Source: Peptococcaceae bacterium
GTDB lineage: Bacteria > Bacillota > Peptococcia > Peptococcales > Peptococcaceae
Assembly: GCA_900756555.1 (NCBI GenBank)
Contig: CAAEKP010000074.1
Span: 1-11,399 of the forward strand
Reading direction: 5' to 3'
DNA length: 11,399 nt
The translations under genes were made by a program, and so were the position numbers. Below are positions 5,514 through 11,399 of the stretch, one piece after another (the stretch's first letter is position 1; each line of letters opens with the position of its first letter). The notes beneath the pieces were generated by a model. The model worked only from the letters and a program-made list of their open reading frames with translations. It ran no database searches and had not been told where the DNA came from.

Positions 5514-6122
5514 CTAGATTCGCGCCAGCAATTGCAGCGCTTTTTTGATAATGGTCTGTTCATCCTGACCCTGCATTTTCTTCAGTTCTGGATAAATCTT
5601 GCGCACTTCGCTTTCATGATAGCCCAGACTCAGCAATACATCAGTGATATCATCCTTCATCACCGGTGCGGCTGCCACCTCTGGTAATTCCAGACCAGCG
5701 GCAGTAAATTCTTCTAACGCCGATGCCGGCAGTTTGTCTTTCAGTTCCAGCACCAGTCGCTGTGCTGTCTTTTTGCCGATGCCCGGCACTTTAGTTAAAA
5801 ATTCTACGTTTTCACCAGCAATGGCCTGATACAAGCCGCCCAGCGTACTTTGTCCAATCATGGTCAACGCACTCTTAGGCCCGATGCCGGACACATTCAG
5901 CAGCGTCATAAAGAATTCCCGCTCCGCCCAGCTTTCAAAACCAAAAAGCTGCACTGCATCCTCCCGCTGATGATAATAAATATAAAATTCGCACTGCTGC
6001 TGATTGCTGTATTTCAACAGCCGACTGGCTGGCAGCTGCACTTCATAGCCCACTGCGCCGCACAGCAGCATCACACTGCCGGCTGTCTTGTGTAGGATGG
6101 TTCCCTTTAAATAACTAATCAT
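5514..6122 (-). CDS. ruvA: Holliday junction DNA-binding protein RuvA
   Basis: This is a 202-residue protein that forms tetramers clamping the four-way junction and recruits RuvB. The N-terminal OB-fold domain spans about residues 1-62 and includes the acidic pin (REDAVQLFGF, Glu54-Asp55) that splits strands at the junction centre. Two helix-hairpin-helix motifs follow, NVSGIGPKSAL (76-86) and KVPGIGKKTAQRL (111-123). An Ala/Glu-rich linker leads to domain III (about 155-202), which contacts RuvB. The length is normal. Its ATG overlaps the ruvC stop by four bases, with AAGGAG nine bases upstream, and ruvB follows after nine bases. Confidence 0.99.
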   Translation of the reverse strand: MISYLKGTILHKTAGSVMLLCGAVGYEVQLPASRLLKYSNQQQCEFYIYYHQREDAVQLFGFESWAEREFFMTLLNVSGIGPKSALTMIGQSTLGGLYQAIAGENVEFLTKVPGIGKKTAQRLVLELKDKLPASALEEFTAAGLELPEVAAAPVMKDDITDVLLSLGYHESEVRKIYPELKKMQGQDEQTIIKKALQLLARI

Positions 6123-6613
6123 CGTTTCAAACTCCTTACCTTGGTCTGATAATAATGGGTGTGGCAGATGGCAATCGCCAGCGCATCGGCAGCATCGTCC
6201 GGCTTGGGTATCTCCCGCAGACCCAGAAATGTTTTTACCATGAACTGCACCTGCTTTTTCTCTGCCCGTCCATTGCCAACTAACGCCTGCTTCACTTCCA
6301 GCGGCGTGTACTCATGCACCTGCAAACCCTTCTGCGCACAGGCCAATAATAACACACCCCGCGCCTGCCCCACTGTTATCCCTGTAGTGATATTGCGGTT
6401 AAAAAATAATTCTTCAATGGCTACCTGCTCCGGCTGCCATTTTTCGATAATCTGATTCATCTGCTCGTAAATCATCACCAATCGCTGTTCCATGGGCACA
6501 CCGGGCGGCGTATTGATGGTGCCGTAATCCACCGGCTTGATGGAATTACCCACCACCCGGATAATGCCAAACCCCGTAGTCGCCGTCCCAGGGTCAATAC
6601 CTAAAATAATCAT
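6119..6613 (-). CDS. ruvC: Crossover junction endodeoxyribonuclease RuvC
   Basis: This is a 164-residue RNase H-fold nuclease that resolves Holliday junctions by paired nicks. The four catalytic acidic residues are visible: Asp7 in GIDPGTATTGFG, Glu67/Glu68 in AIEELFFNRN, and Asp140 and Asp143 in PDDAADALAIAICH. Length and motif order are standard. The ATG at 6613 has AAGGAG seven bases upstream. It is the first gene of the ruv operon. No ORF upstream on the same strand belongs to it; in many Firmicutes a yebC-like gene precedes ruvC, but here a repeat-containing gap does. A promoter with good boxes was not found, although a short palindrome sits in the leader. Confidence 0.98.
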   Translation of the reverse strand: MIILGIDPGTATTGFGIIRVVGNSIKPVDYGTINTPPGVPMEQRLVMIYEQMNQIIEKWQPEQVAIEELFFNRNITTGITVGQARGVLLLACAQKGLQVHEYTPLEVKQALVGNGRAEKKQVQFMVKTFLGLREIPKPDDAADALAIAICHTHYYQTKVRSLKR

Positions 6614-6627
6614 CTATGTACTCCTTT

Positions 6628-6643
6628 ATACTTTGAAAAGTAT
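6628..6643 (-). promoter_or_regulatory. Perfect palindrome in the ruvC leader (possible operator)
   Basis: ATACTTT and AAAGTAT form a 7+7 inverted repeat with a two-base centre. It lies directly upstream of the ribosome site of ruvC in an AT-rich leader. It does not match the Firmicutes LexA box (GAAC/GTTC) that would be expected for SOS control. It could be an operator for another regulator, or a chance hairpin. Confidence 0.35.
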
Positions 6644-6863
6644 GCAAACTTTTTTATAATTTTTATTCTACTCTTTTCTTGATTTTAAGGTGTATTTTTT
6701 ATTCCAATACTGGGGTGTTACTTTGGCGAGGCCCAAAGTAACCAAAGGCCAAGCGGGGGGTTGCGATTCCCCCCGTACCCCTGCCCGACCAGAAAAGCGT
6801 CAGGCAAAACGCTCAACCGCATATCTGGATAGGCAATGTATATCAGCTACACATACTTTTATC
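6644..6863. other. Intergenic repeat region between the AAA ATPase gene and ruvC
   Basis: No gene was seen. There are two perfect hairpins: GTTACTTTGG (6717-6726) with CCAAAGTAAC (6733-6742), and CGGGGGG (6754-6760) with CCCCCCG (6769-6775). The first resembles a widespread short intergenic repeat type. A weak stem AGCGT/ACGCT (6796-6813) followed on the minus strand by TTTTC may help end transcription of the AAA ATPase gene, but it is too short to call a terminator with confidence. Confidence 0.55.
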
Positions 6864-7721
6864 TCAAAACTCGGCATCATGCTCTTTAAAAAAATTATAA
6901 TAGGCTCTTACGTTTTGCAGTTCTGTCCATTTTTTTACTGTAGCAACTTCTTCATCTAAATCATAAATTTTTGCACCTTTCATGGATAAAAGAAACGGTG
7001 AATGGCTGGCAATGATAAACTGACATCCGAAAAATCTGGCAGAATCCAAAATAAACTGCTGCAGCTCGATCTGCCGTTCTGGAGATAAGCTGTTTTCTGG
7101 CTCATCGAGTAAATATAAACCATTCTCCTGAACTGTATCGGTAAAATACCTGTAAGCACTTTCACCGTTAGAACACTCACGAATATTTTTCATCAGATTC
7201 TGTCTTACATATTCAGAGCGCGTCTTTCTTCGCGCTAAATTCACTTTCTTTAATTGTTCATAATCACGCAATGACTCAAAACGGAACTTACTGTTTTTCA
7301 CATCAAAGTATTCATCCCTGATTTCTTCTCTGGCTCCGTCTACTTCCTCATTTACAGCACGAACATTCAGCATATAATCAAACACATCATCACTTGTAAT
7401 AATTTTCTTTTCGGTACAATGGAAAGAACCTTTTACCTCGCACAGATTCACATAGTCCTCAAAAAAGCTGGAGCGATTGTATAATGTTTCTCTTTGAGCG
7501 TGTATTTTCTCCGCAATTACATTCAGTGCCGTTGTTTTACCAGAGCCATTTCCACCATACAATATGGTAATGGGCGCAAATTCCAAGTGTTGCAAATTGC
7601 ATTTCGATATGATTCCAAACGGATACATGGTATTATAGCACGTTTCCTGCAGTCCAAAACGATAGCTGTATTCTGCCTCTCTATCGGGAAATGCAAAGGA
7701 ATTCATGTATAAACTATTCAT
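6864..7721 (-). CDS. AAA family ATPase (ABC/OLD-like, AAA_21 type)
   Basis: This is a 285-residue P-loop ATPase of the ABC/SMC-like clade. It has Walker A GGNGSGKT (56-63), an NGESAYRYF stretch (185-193) in the place of the ABC signature, Walker B LYLLDEPENSLSP (202-214) with the catalytic Glu, and the H-loop SHSPFLL (His240). Between Walker A and Walker B lies a charged helical insert (about 125-180), probably a short coiled-coil. There is no TOPRIM, HNH or other nuclease domain at the C-terminus and no partner gene beside it, so it is not a complete OLD, Septu or Gabija-type system as seen. The best match is the stand-alone predicted ATPases of the COG3910 kind, function unknown. The start is ATG 7721, eight bases after GGGAGG; the upstream GTG at 7730 overlaps that site. 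The gene is monocistronic. Confidence 0.9.
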   Translation of the reverse strand: MNSLYMNSFAFPDREAEYSYRFGLQETCYNTMYPFGIISKCNLQHLEFAPITILYGGNGSGKTTALNVIAEKIHAQRETLYNRSSFFEDYVNLCEVKGSFHCTEKKIITSDDVFDYMLNVRAVNEEVDGAREEIRDEYFDVKNSKFRFESLRDYEQLKKVNLARRKTRSEYVRQNLMKNIRECSNGESAYRYFTDTVQENGLYLLDEPENSLSPERQIELQQFILDSARFFGCQFIIASHSPFLLSMKGAKIYDLDEEVATVKKWTELQNVRAYYNFFKEHDAEF

Positions 7722-7759
7722 AAGACACACCTCCCGAGCTACTAAAATCTATTTCATCT

Positions 7760-7768
7760 ATCATAACA
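7760..7768 (-). promoter_or_regulatory. Extended -10 promoter of the AAA ATPase gene
   Basis: On the minus strand TGTTATGAT fits the TGnTATnnT extended -10 pattern (box 7760-7765, TG 7767-7768). No good -35 box is present, as is usual for extended -10 promoters. The start point would be near 7753, about 30 bases before the ATG. Confidence 0.45.
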
Positions 7769-7866
7769 CATTCCACTCTGAAAATCACGAAAAAGCGAAT
7801 GCAAAACGAACATAGTTTCTTATTCTTCGTAAAATTCCTGTTTTTTGCCTGATTAAACGATAATTA

Positions 7867-7935
7867 TGCGTCATGTATACAGAATACGGCGATATATATT
7901 GAAGATTAGTTTTGTTTTCCCTGATTTTGCGTCAT
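7867..7935 (+). promoter_or_regulatory. Paired TGCGTCAT motifs upstream of the ABC importer (possible operators)
   Basis: TGCGTCAT occurs at 7867-7874 and 7928-7935, and each is preceded by CCTGATT at a different distance. The second copy ends five bases before the -35 box of the importer promoter, a typical position for an activator or repressor site. No regulator is identified. Confidence 0.35.
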
Positions 7936-7940
7936 AACTC

Positions 7941-7969
7941 TTGCTAAAGTCCAGGTTTTATGCTATGGT
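7941..7969 (+). promoter_or_regulatory. Sigma-A promoter of the binding-protein gene
   Basis: TTGCTA (7941-7946) and TATGGT (7964-7969) are 17 bases apart, and the -10 box is preceded by TGC, giving an extended -10. The start would be near 7976, about 30 bases before the ATG, so there is no room for a riboswitch in the leader. Confidence 0.75.
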
Positions 7970-8006
7970 TTCATTATTAAATTTTATATTTCAGGGGGAT
8001 TTTAAA

Positions 8007-8858
8007 ATGAACATGAAAAAAGTACTGGCTACCGCTATGGTAGGCGCTATGGCCTTCGGTCTGTTTGGCTGTGGTGGCGGTGACGCTCAGAAACCAGCGG
8101 AAGGTGATCAGCCTGCTGGCGGCGAACTGAGAATCGGTATGGAATGCGGCTATGCTCCATTCAACTGGACACAGAACGATGATTCCAACGGTGCTGTAGC
8201 AATTGAAGGCGGCGGCGGTTATGCCAACGGCTATGATGTACAGATTGCAAAGAAATTAGCAGAAGGTCTGGACAAAGAACTGGTTATCGTGAAAACTGAA
8301 TGGGATGGTTTAGTACCTGCTGTACAGTCCGGCACCATTGATGGTATCATCGCTGGTATGTCTCCAACAGAAGAACGTAAAAAAAGCATTGACTTTTCCG
8401 ACAACTACTATGTATCTGACCTGGTAATCGTAGTACGTGCTGACGGTGCTTACGCGGATGCTACTTCTCTGGCAGATTTCGCCGGCGCTAAAATCACCGG
8501 TCAGCTGAACACCTTCCATGACACCGTAGTAGACCAGATTGAAGGGGTAGATCATGTAACTGCAATGCCTGATTTCCCATCTATGCGTGTAGCACTGGAA
8601 AGCGGCATCATTGACGGTTATGTATCCGAACGTCCAGAAGGTATCTCCGCAAGCAATGCAAACTCCAACTTTGCTTATGTAGTATTTGAACCAGAAAATG
8701 GCTTTGAATACAACGTAGATGACGGTGCTATCGCTATGGGTATCAAAAAAGATTCCAAACTGACTGCACAGGTAAACGGAGTGCTGGCTACTATCTCTGA
8801 AGAAGATCGTCAGACTCTGATGGAAGAAGCTATCAAAAATCAGCCAACTGCTGAATAA
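8007..8858 (+). CDS. Amino-acid ABC transporter substrate-binding lipoprotein
   Basis: This is a 283-residue extracytoplasmic binding protein of the SBP_bac_3 (polar amino acid) family. A lipoprotein signal ends at Cys22 (GLFGC); the Phe at -2 is slightly unusual. A glycine/proline linker follows. The bilobed domain shows ECGYAPFNW (46-54), GYDVQIAKKL (75-84), the SPTEERKKSIDFS segment (119-131) whose Arg124 usually binds the ligand carboxylate, and SGIIDGYVSERPEG (199-212), where Asp203 is the expected amino-group ligand. The substrate cannot be decided from sequence. An in-frame extension to 7941 overlaps the promoter; ATG 8007 has AGGGGG eight bases upstream and is chosen. A terminator follows, then a second promoter before the permease gene, so this gene can be made in excess of the membrane parts, as binding proteins usually are. 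Confidence 0.95.
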   Translation: MNMKKVLATAMVGAMAFGLFGCGGGDAQKPAEGDQPAGGELRIGMECGYAPFNWTQNDDSNGAVAIEGGGGYANGYDVQIAKKLAEGLDKELVIVKTEWDGLVPAVQSGTIDGIIAGMSPTEERKKSIDFSDNYYVSDLVIVVRADGAYADATSLADFAGAKITGQLNTFHDTVVDQIEGVDHVTAMPDFPSMRVALESGIIDGYVSERPEGISASNANSNFAYVVFEPENGFEYNVDDGAIAMGIKKDSKLTAQVNGVLATISEEDRQTLMEEAIKNQPTAE

Positions 8859-8917
8859 GGATAAGCCTTTCGCCATTCAATAATTTATTTTAATAACCAT
8901 TTTAAAATAAAAATATC

Positions 8918-8951
8918 AAAGAAATTGTCGTTTTCGGCAATTTCTTTTTTT
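8918..8951 (+). terminator. Intrinsic terminator after the binding-protein gene
   Basis: Arms 8918-8930 and 8935-8947 pair over 13 positions with one wobble and a TTTT loop. The stem end merges with a run of seven T. It separates the binding-protein gene from the permease gene; leakage through it is possible. Confidence 0.85.
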
Positions 8952-8957
8952 CTATCC

Positions 8958-8987
8958 TTGTATCTGCAAGCTATTCTGTATTATAAT
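8958..8987 (+). promoter_or_regulatory. Internal promoter for the permease-ATPase pair
   Basis: TTGTAT (8958-8963) and a perfect TATAAT (8982-8987) are 18 bases apart, starting seven bases after the T-tract of the preceding terminator. The start point would be near 8994, about 32 bases before the TTG start codon. Confidence 0.7.
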
Positions 8988-9025
8988 AAGAGTATTGTTT
9001 ATTATTCCTGAAAGGAGGACTTGTC

Positions 9026-9796
9026 TTGGAATTTTTCCATTGGGTGCAAGTCATTTTAAATGATTATGGAGCCCTGTTATTAAAAGGTACTGGTGTTACT
9101 GTTCTGTTAGCCATTGTTGGTACTCTGGCCGGTTTTGTAATCGGTTTATTGATTGGTGTTTACAAAACACTGCCAATTCGCAAAGAAGATCCTTTACTAA
9201 AACGGGTATTATATAAAATTTTCAATTTTATTTTATCCGCTTACATTGAGGTATTCCGCAGTACGCCTATGATGGTACAGGCTACGGTTATCTTCTACGG
9301 CGCTGCATTTTTATTCCAGTTACGCCTTGACCCTGTAAATGCCGGGATGTTCATCATCTCCATCAACACCGGGGCTTATATGGCTGAAATCGTCCGCGGA
9401 GGGATTATCTCCGTTGATAAAGGTCAATTTGAAGCAACACATTCTATTGGTATGACACATTTTCAGGCTATGGCCTTTGTTGTACTGCCACAGGCGATTC
9501 GTAACATTATGCCAGCGCTGGGCAACCAGTTTATCATCAACATCAAAGATAGCTGCGTATTGAGCGTAATCAGCGTAACCGAATTGTTCTTCCAGACAAA
9601 ATCCGCTGCGGGCGCAACATTCCAGACCTTCCCTGCTTATTTTATCGCCTGCATTATCTACTTTATTTTATGTTTTGGTATTACCCAGTTACTGCGCTAT
9701 CTGGAAACCAGAATGGATGGAGCCGACACCTACACCATTTACGGTACCGAACCAGTAATTAATGGTGCTGACACATTGAAACGAGGTGACAAGTAA
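9026..9796 (+). CDS. Amino-acid ABC transporter permease (HisM/GlnP type)
   Basis: This is a 256-residue inner-membrane permease. Hydrophobic segments at about residues 20-46, 64-75, 84-98, 104-120, 150-170 and 202-224 agree with the five-helix core of the His/Glu/Gln/Arg family. EVFRSTPMMVQ (75-85) and the cytoplasmic EAA loop (Glu136-Ala-Thr...Gly142...LPQAIRNIMPAL), which docks on the ATPase, are clear. It would act as a homodimer, since only one permease gene is present. The start codon is TTG at 9026, set by AAAGGAGG seven bases upstream; no nearby in-frame ATG has such a site. The last 25 residues are polar and go beyond the family core. It overlaps the ATPase gene by one base. Confidence 0.95.
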   Translation: MEFFHWVQVILNDYGALLLKGTGVTVLLAIVGTLAGFVIGLLIGVYKTLPIRKEDPLLKRVLYKIFNFILSAYIEVFRSTPMMVQATVIFYGAAFLFQLRLDPVNAGMFIISINTGAYMAEIVRGGIISVDKGQFEATHSIGMTHFQAMAFVVLPQAIRNIMPALGNQFIINIKDSCVLSVISVTELFFQTKSAAGATFQTFPAYFIACIIYFILCFGITQLLRYLETRMDGADTYTIYGTEPVINGADTLKRGDK

Positions 9797-10536
9797 TGGA
9801 GCAGAAACCTGTCATTCAGATTAAAAATCTGAAAAAATCTTTTGGCCCTCGTGAAGTGTTAAAGGATATTAATTTTGATGTACACAAAGGGGAAGTTGTT
9901 TGCATCATCGGTTCCAGTGGTTCTGGTAAATCCACTCTGCTGCGCTGCATCAATCTGTTGGAAACACCTACAGCTGGAGCCATCTATTACAACGGCGACA
10001 ATATTCTGTCCTCCGGCAACACCCATCAGTATTGCTCCAAAGTGGGCATGGTGTTCCAGCAGTTTAACCTGTTCAACAACATGAACGTGTTGGAAAACTG
10101 TGTGGTAGGTCAGATGAAAGTGTTAAAGCGAAATCGTGCAGAATCAGAAGAACGGGCAAAACGCTACCTGGAACAGGTGGGTATGCTGCAATTTATCAAC
10201 GCCCGTCCACGCCAGTTATCCGGCGGTCAGAAACAGCGTGTAGCCATTGCTCGTGCATTATCTATGGAGCCGGACGCTCTGCTGTTTGACGAACCTACCT
10301 CTGCGCTTGACCCTGAAATGGTGGGCGAAGTATTAAAGGTTATGAAAAGCCTGGCGGAAAGCGGTTTAACGATGCTGGTGGTAACTCACGAAATGGGCTT
10401 TGCCCGTGATATTTCCGACCGTATTGTATTCATGGACGGCGGTATTATTCTGGAAGATGGTACGCCAGATGAAATCTTCAATCACCCTAAAAATGAAAGA
10501 ACCAAAGCGTTCCTGAACAGAGCCATGGACAAATAA
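9796..10536 (+). CDS. Amino-acid ABC transporter ATP-binding protein (GlnQ/HisP type)
   Basis: This is a 246-residue ABC ATPase that powers the importer from the cytoplasmic side. It has Walker A GSSGSGKST (39-47), the Q-loop VFQQFNLF (86-93), the signature LSGGQKQRVAIARAL (141-155), Walker B ALLFDEP (161-167) with Glu166, the D-loop SALDP (169-173) and the H-loop His198. The FQQFNLFNNMNVLEN and HEMGFARDISDRI segments are typical of polar amino-acid importers. The ATG shares its first base with the last base of the permease stop codon, and GAGGTGA lies about seven bases upstream, so translation is coupled. It is the last gene of the unit, followed by a terminator. Confidence 0.97.
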   Translation: MEQKPVIQIKNLKKSFGPREVLKDINFDVHKGEVVCIIGSSGSGKSTLLRCINLLETPTAGAIYYNGDNILSSGNTHQYCSKVGMVFQQFNLFNNMNVLENCVVGQMKVLKRNRAESEERAKRYLEQVGMLQFINARPRQLSGGQKQRVAIARALSMEPDALLFDEPTSALDPEMVGEVLKVMKSLAESGLTMLVVTHEMGFARDISDRIVFMDGGIILEDGTPDEIFNHPKNERTKAFLNRAMDK

Positions 10537-10550
10537 ATCATGCTGTGCAA

Positions 10551-10579
10551 AAGACCTTGCGGCTCGCAAGGCCTTTTTT
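10551..10579 (+). terminator. Intrinsic terminator of the importer operon
   Basis: Arms 10551-10561 and 10565-10575 pair with one mismatch around a GCT loop, followed by TTTTTT (10574-10579). On the minus strand the same stem ends in TTTT, so it may also stop leftward transcription from the phosphoesterase gene. Confidence 0.88.
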
Positions 10580-10595
10580 GTCGCCTACAATAATC

Positions 10596-10739
10596 GCCTG
10601 CTATACTTTGCTTATTCCTCAGTAATCTGGACAGCAACTTGCTTGTTTTCTTCGGTCTGGACTTCGTCCACCTCAGTTAAAACAAACTGCGTTGCAATCT
10701 ATCTTAATTCGGAATTTATGCAAAGATAGCAGGCTTTTT
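10596..10739. repeat. Long nested foldback (about 140 bases) with a terminal T-run
   Basis: The outer arms GCCTGCTATACTTTGC (10596-10611) and GCAAAGATAGCAGGC (10720-10734) pair with one bulged base. Nested inside are ATTCC/GGAAT (10614-10618, 10711-10715), GCAAC/GTTGC (10634-10638, 10691-10695), TTGTTTT/AAAACAA (10643-10649, 10679-10685), and a tip TGGAC/GTCCA (10658-10670). The right arm runs into TTTTT on the plus strand. It could be a structured RNA with its own terminator, or a foldback mobile remnant. No gene lies within it. Confidence 0.65.
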
Positions 10740-10760
10740 GTGTTGTAGTAAATGCTACCC

Positions 10761-10833
10761 AGGCTTAGGATTTTGGTTCTCTGACCAGGCGAATTTGAAA
10801 ACAACGCCGTCAGAGGGCAAAAAAACAAGCCTT
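10761..10833. repeat. Foldback element C2 (73 bases) abutting the phosphoesterase stop codon
   Basis: This is a shorter relative of C1. The right half AATTTGAAAACAAC...GTCAGAGG...CAAAAA...CCTTCCTA is shared with 4192-4236. The outer pairs are AGGCTT (10761-10766) with AAGCCT, then TTTTG/CAAAA, CTCTGAC/GTCAGAG and GGCG/CGCC. The inner hairpin present in C1 is missing. It ends one base from the stop codon of the neighbouring minus-strand gene, as C1 does. Confidence 0.68.
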
Positions 10834-10834
10834 C

Positions 10835-11399
10835 CTAAAAACGCACAGTAAAGATGGCTATCTCCGGTATTACCCCTAACCGTATCGGCAAATGGGAAGT
10901 TCCCAATCCTGTATTCACATAGAGCTGCAAGCCTGTTTCCTCATTCAGCATATAAAAGTGACGGGTATATTGCTCTGCCAATACGGTTTTCATCCCAGGC
11001 AGAAAGGGCAGACGCACTTGCCCGCCGTGGCTGTGTCCTGCTAAGATTAACTGAAAGTTAGAGTGACTCCAAAGCTGGGCGATATCCGGCTCATGCAGAG
11101 CAAGAATGCGATAATCATAGTTGCCCTTTTGCTGCTGAAAAGAGCTGCCATCCGGCTTGCCAAACAAGCTGTCGTCCAAGCCGCACAGTAAGATGTTATG
11201 CCCCGCGTCCGTAGTAAGTTCCGCGCTGCTGTTACACATCAATGTAAAGCCTGCTGCTTTCAGAATGCGCTGATAGGCACGGGCTGCACCGCCACCATAG
11301 TCCCGATTGCCCCACACGGCGTATTTACCCTTTGGCGCATCTAACCGCTGCAACAGCGCTGTCACTTCCGCCTCCACTTCTGCTCCGCATTGGCTGTAA
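10835..11399 (-). CDS. Metallophosphoesterase, calcineurin-like (partial, 5' end off the right edge)
   Basis: These are the last 187 codons of a gene that begins beyond base 11399; the frame stays open to the edge, so an apparent GTG start at 11377 is not real. The visible metal-binding motifs of the binuclear phosphoesterase fold are GNRD (family GNHD), the LHEPD histidine segment and GHSHGGQVRLP near the C-terminus, where GHxHGGQ carries two metal ligands. The N-terminal DxH motif would be outside the window. The GHSHGGQVRLP ending is typical of the YkuE/YaeI-like branch, often membrane-anchored enzymes acting on lipid or cell-envelope phosphoesters; the substrate here is unknown. The Asn-Arg-Asp version of GNHD is a mild variation. 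The stop codon is directly followed by foldback C2. Confidence 0.93.
   Translation of the reverse strand, partial: YSQCGAEVEAEVTALLQRLDAPKGKYAVWGNRDYGGGAARAYQRILKAAGFTLMCNSSAELTTDAGHNILLCGLDDSLFGKPDGSSFQQQKGNYDYRILALHEPDIAQLWSHSNFQLILAGHSHGGQVRLPFLPGMKTVLAEQYTRHFYMLNEETGLQLYVNTGLGTSHLPIRLGVIPEIAIFTVRF

Noticed and set aside
7861..7890. Possible ARG box (arginine repressor site) near CATGTATACAGAATAC
   Set aside because: The resemblance to the Bacillus ARG box is only partial and the site is too far upstream of the promoter to be convincing.
7976..8006. Amino-acid riboswitch or T-box leader before the importer
   Set aside because: The inferred leader is only about 30 bases, and no T-box or lysine-type structure could be seen in the 200 bases upstream.
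8310..8876. 188-codon open frame on the minus strand
   Set aside because: It is antisense to the binding-protein gene, which has clear family motifs, and its amino-acid composition is that of a reverse-strand shadow.
10612..10698. A 28-codon acidic open stretch on the minus strand (ending ..QITEE, stop at 10612)
   Set aside because: It resembles a protein C-terminus and might be a gene remnant, but it has no start codon, is preceded by an in-frame TAG, and lies wholly inside the nested foldback, so it is not called a pseudogene.

Overview
The window reads as chromosomal DNA of a Firmicutes-type anaerobe, possibly a member of the Negativicutes (this finer placement is from general impression, not shown by the sequence). 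Supporting signs are a ruvC-ruvA-ruvB-DUF2905 operon, a two-subunit-type L-serine dehydratase beta chain, strong AGGAGG-like ribosome sites, one TTG start with a strong site, and classic sigma-A promoters. The conserved genes (ruv, sdaAB, ABC transporter, phosphoesterase) are clearly less AT-rich than the small unknown genes at 412-3026.

Layout, left to right. (1) 1-395: 5' part of sdaAB on the minus strand with its own promoter. (2) 412-2273: three unrecognised minus-strand genes (a CPCC zinc-ribbon-like protein, a 260-residue soluble protein, a two-helix membrane protein) packed behind one promoter. (3) 2294-3065: a divergent pair, a 64-residue protein on the minus strand and an XRE-type repressor on the plus strand, each closed by a strong terminator. 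(4) 3066-4233: about 1.2 kb without genes, crowded with inverted and direct repeats, ending in the terminator of the ruv operon. (5) 4234-6613: ruvC, ruvA, ruvB and DUF2905, tightly coupled on the minus strand. (6) 6614-6863: a short repeat-rich gap. (7) 6864-7768: a stand-alone AAA ATPase on the minus strand. (8) 7941-10579: a polar amino-acid ABC importer on the plus strand, with the binding protein transcribed separately from the permease and ATPase. (9) 10580-10834: two further foldback structures. (10) 10835-11399: the C-terminal part of a metallophosphoesterase on the minus strand, running off the right edge.

The genes with known roles are ordinary: Holliday-junction processing (RuvABC), serine breakdown and amino-acid uptake. 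The unusual material is the noncoding DNA. Two separate families of imperfect foldback elements each occur twice, and within each family the outer arms differ between copies while staying self-complementary. There are also a 25-bp identical REP-like palindrome in two longer direct repeats and two solitary long foldbacks of about 140-170 bases. No complete defence, CRISPR or mobile-element system could be recognised. The unknown three-gene cluster and the repressor/64-residue pair are the best candidates for undescribed protein functions.
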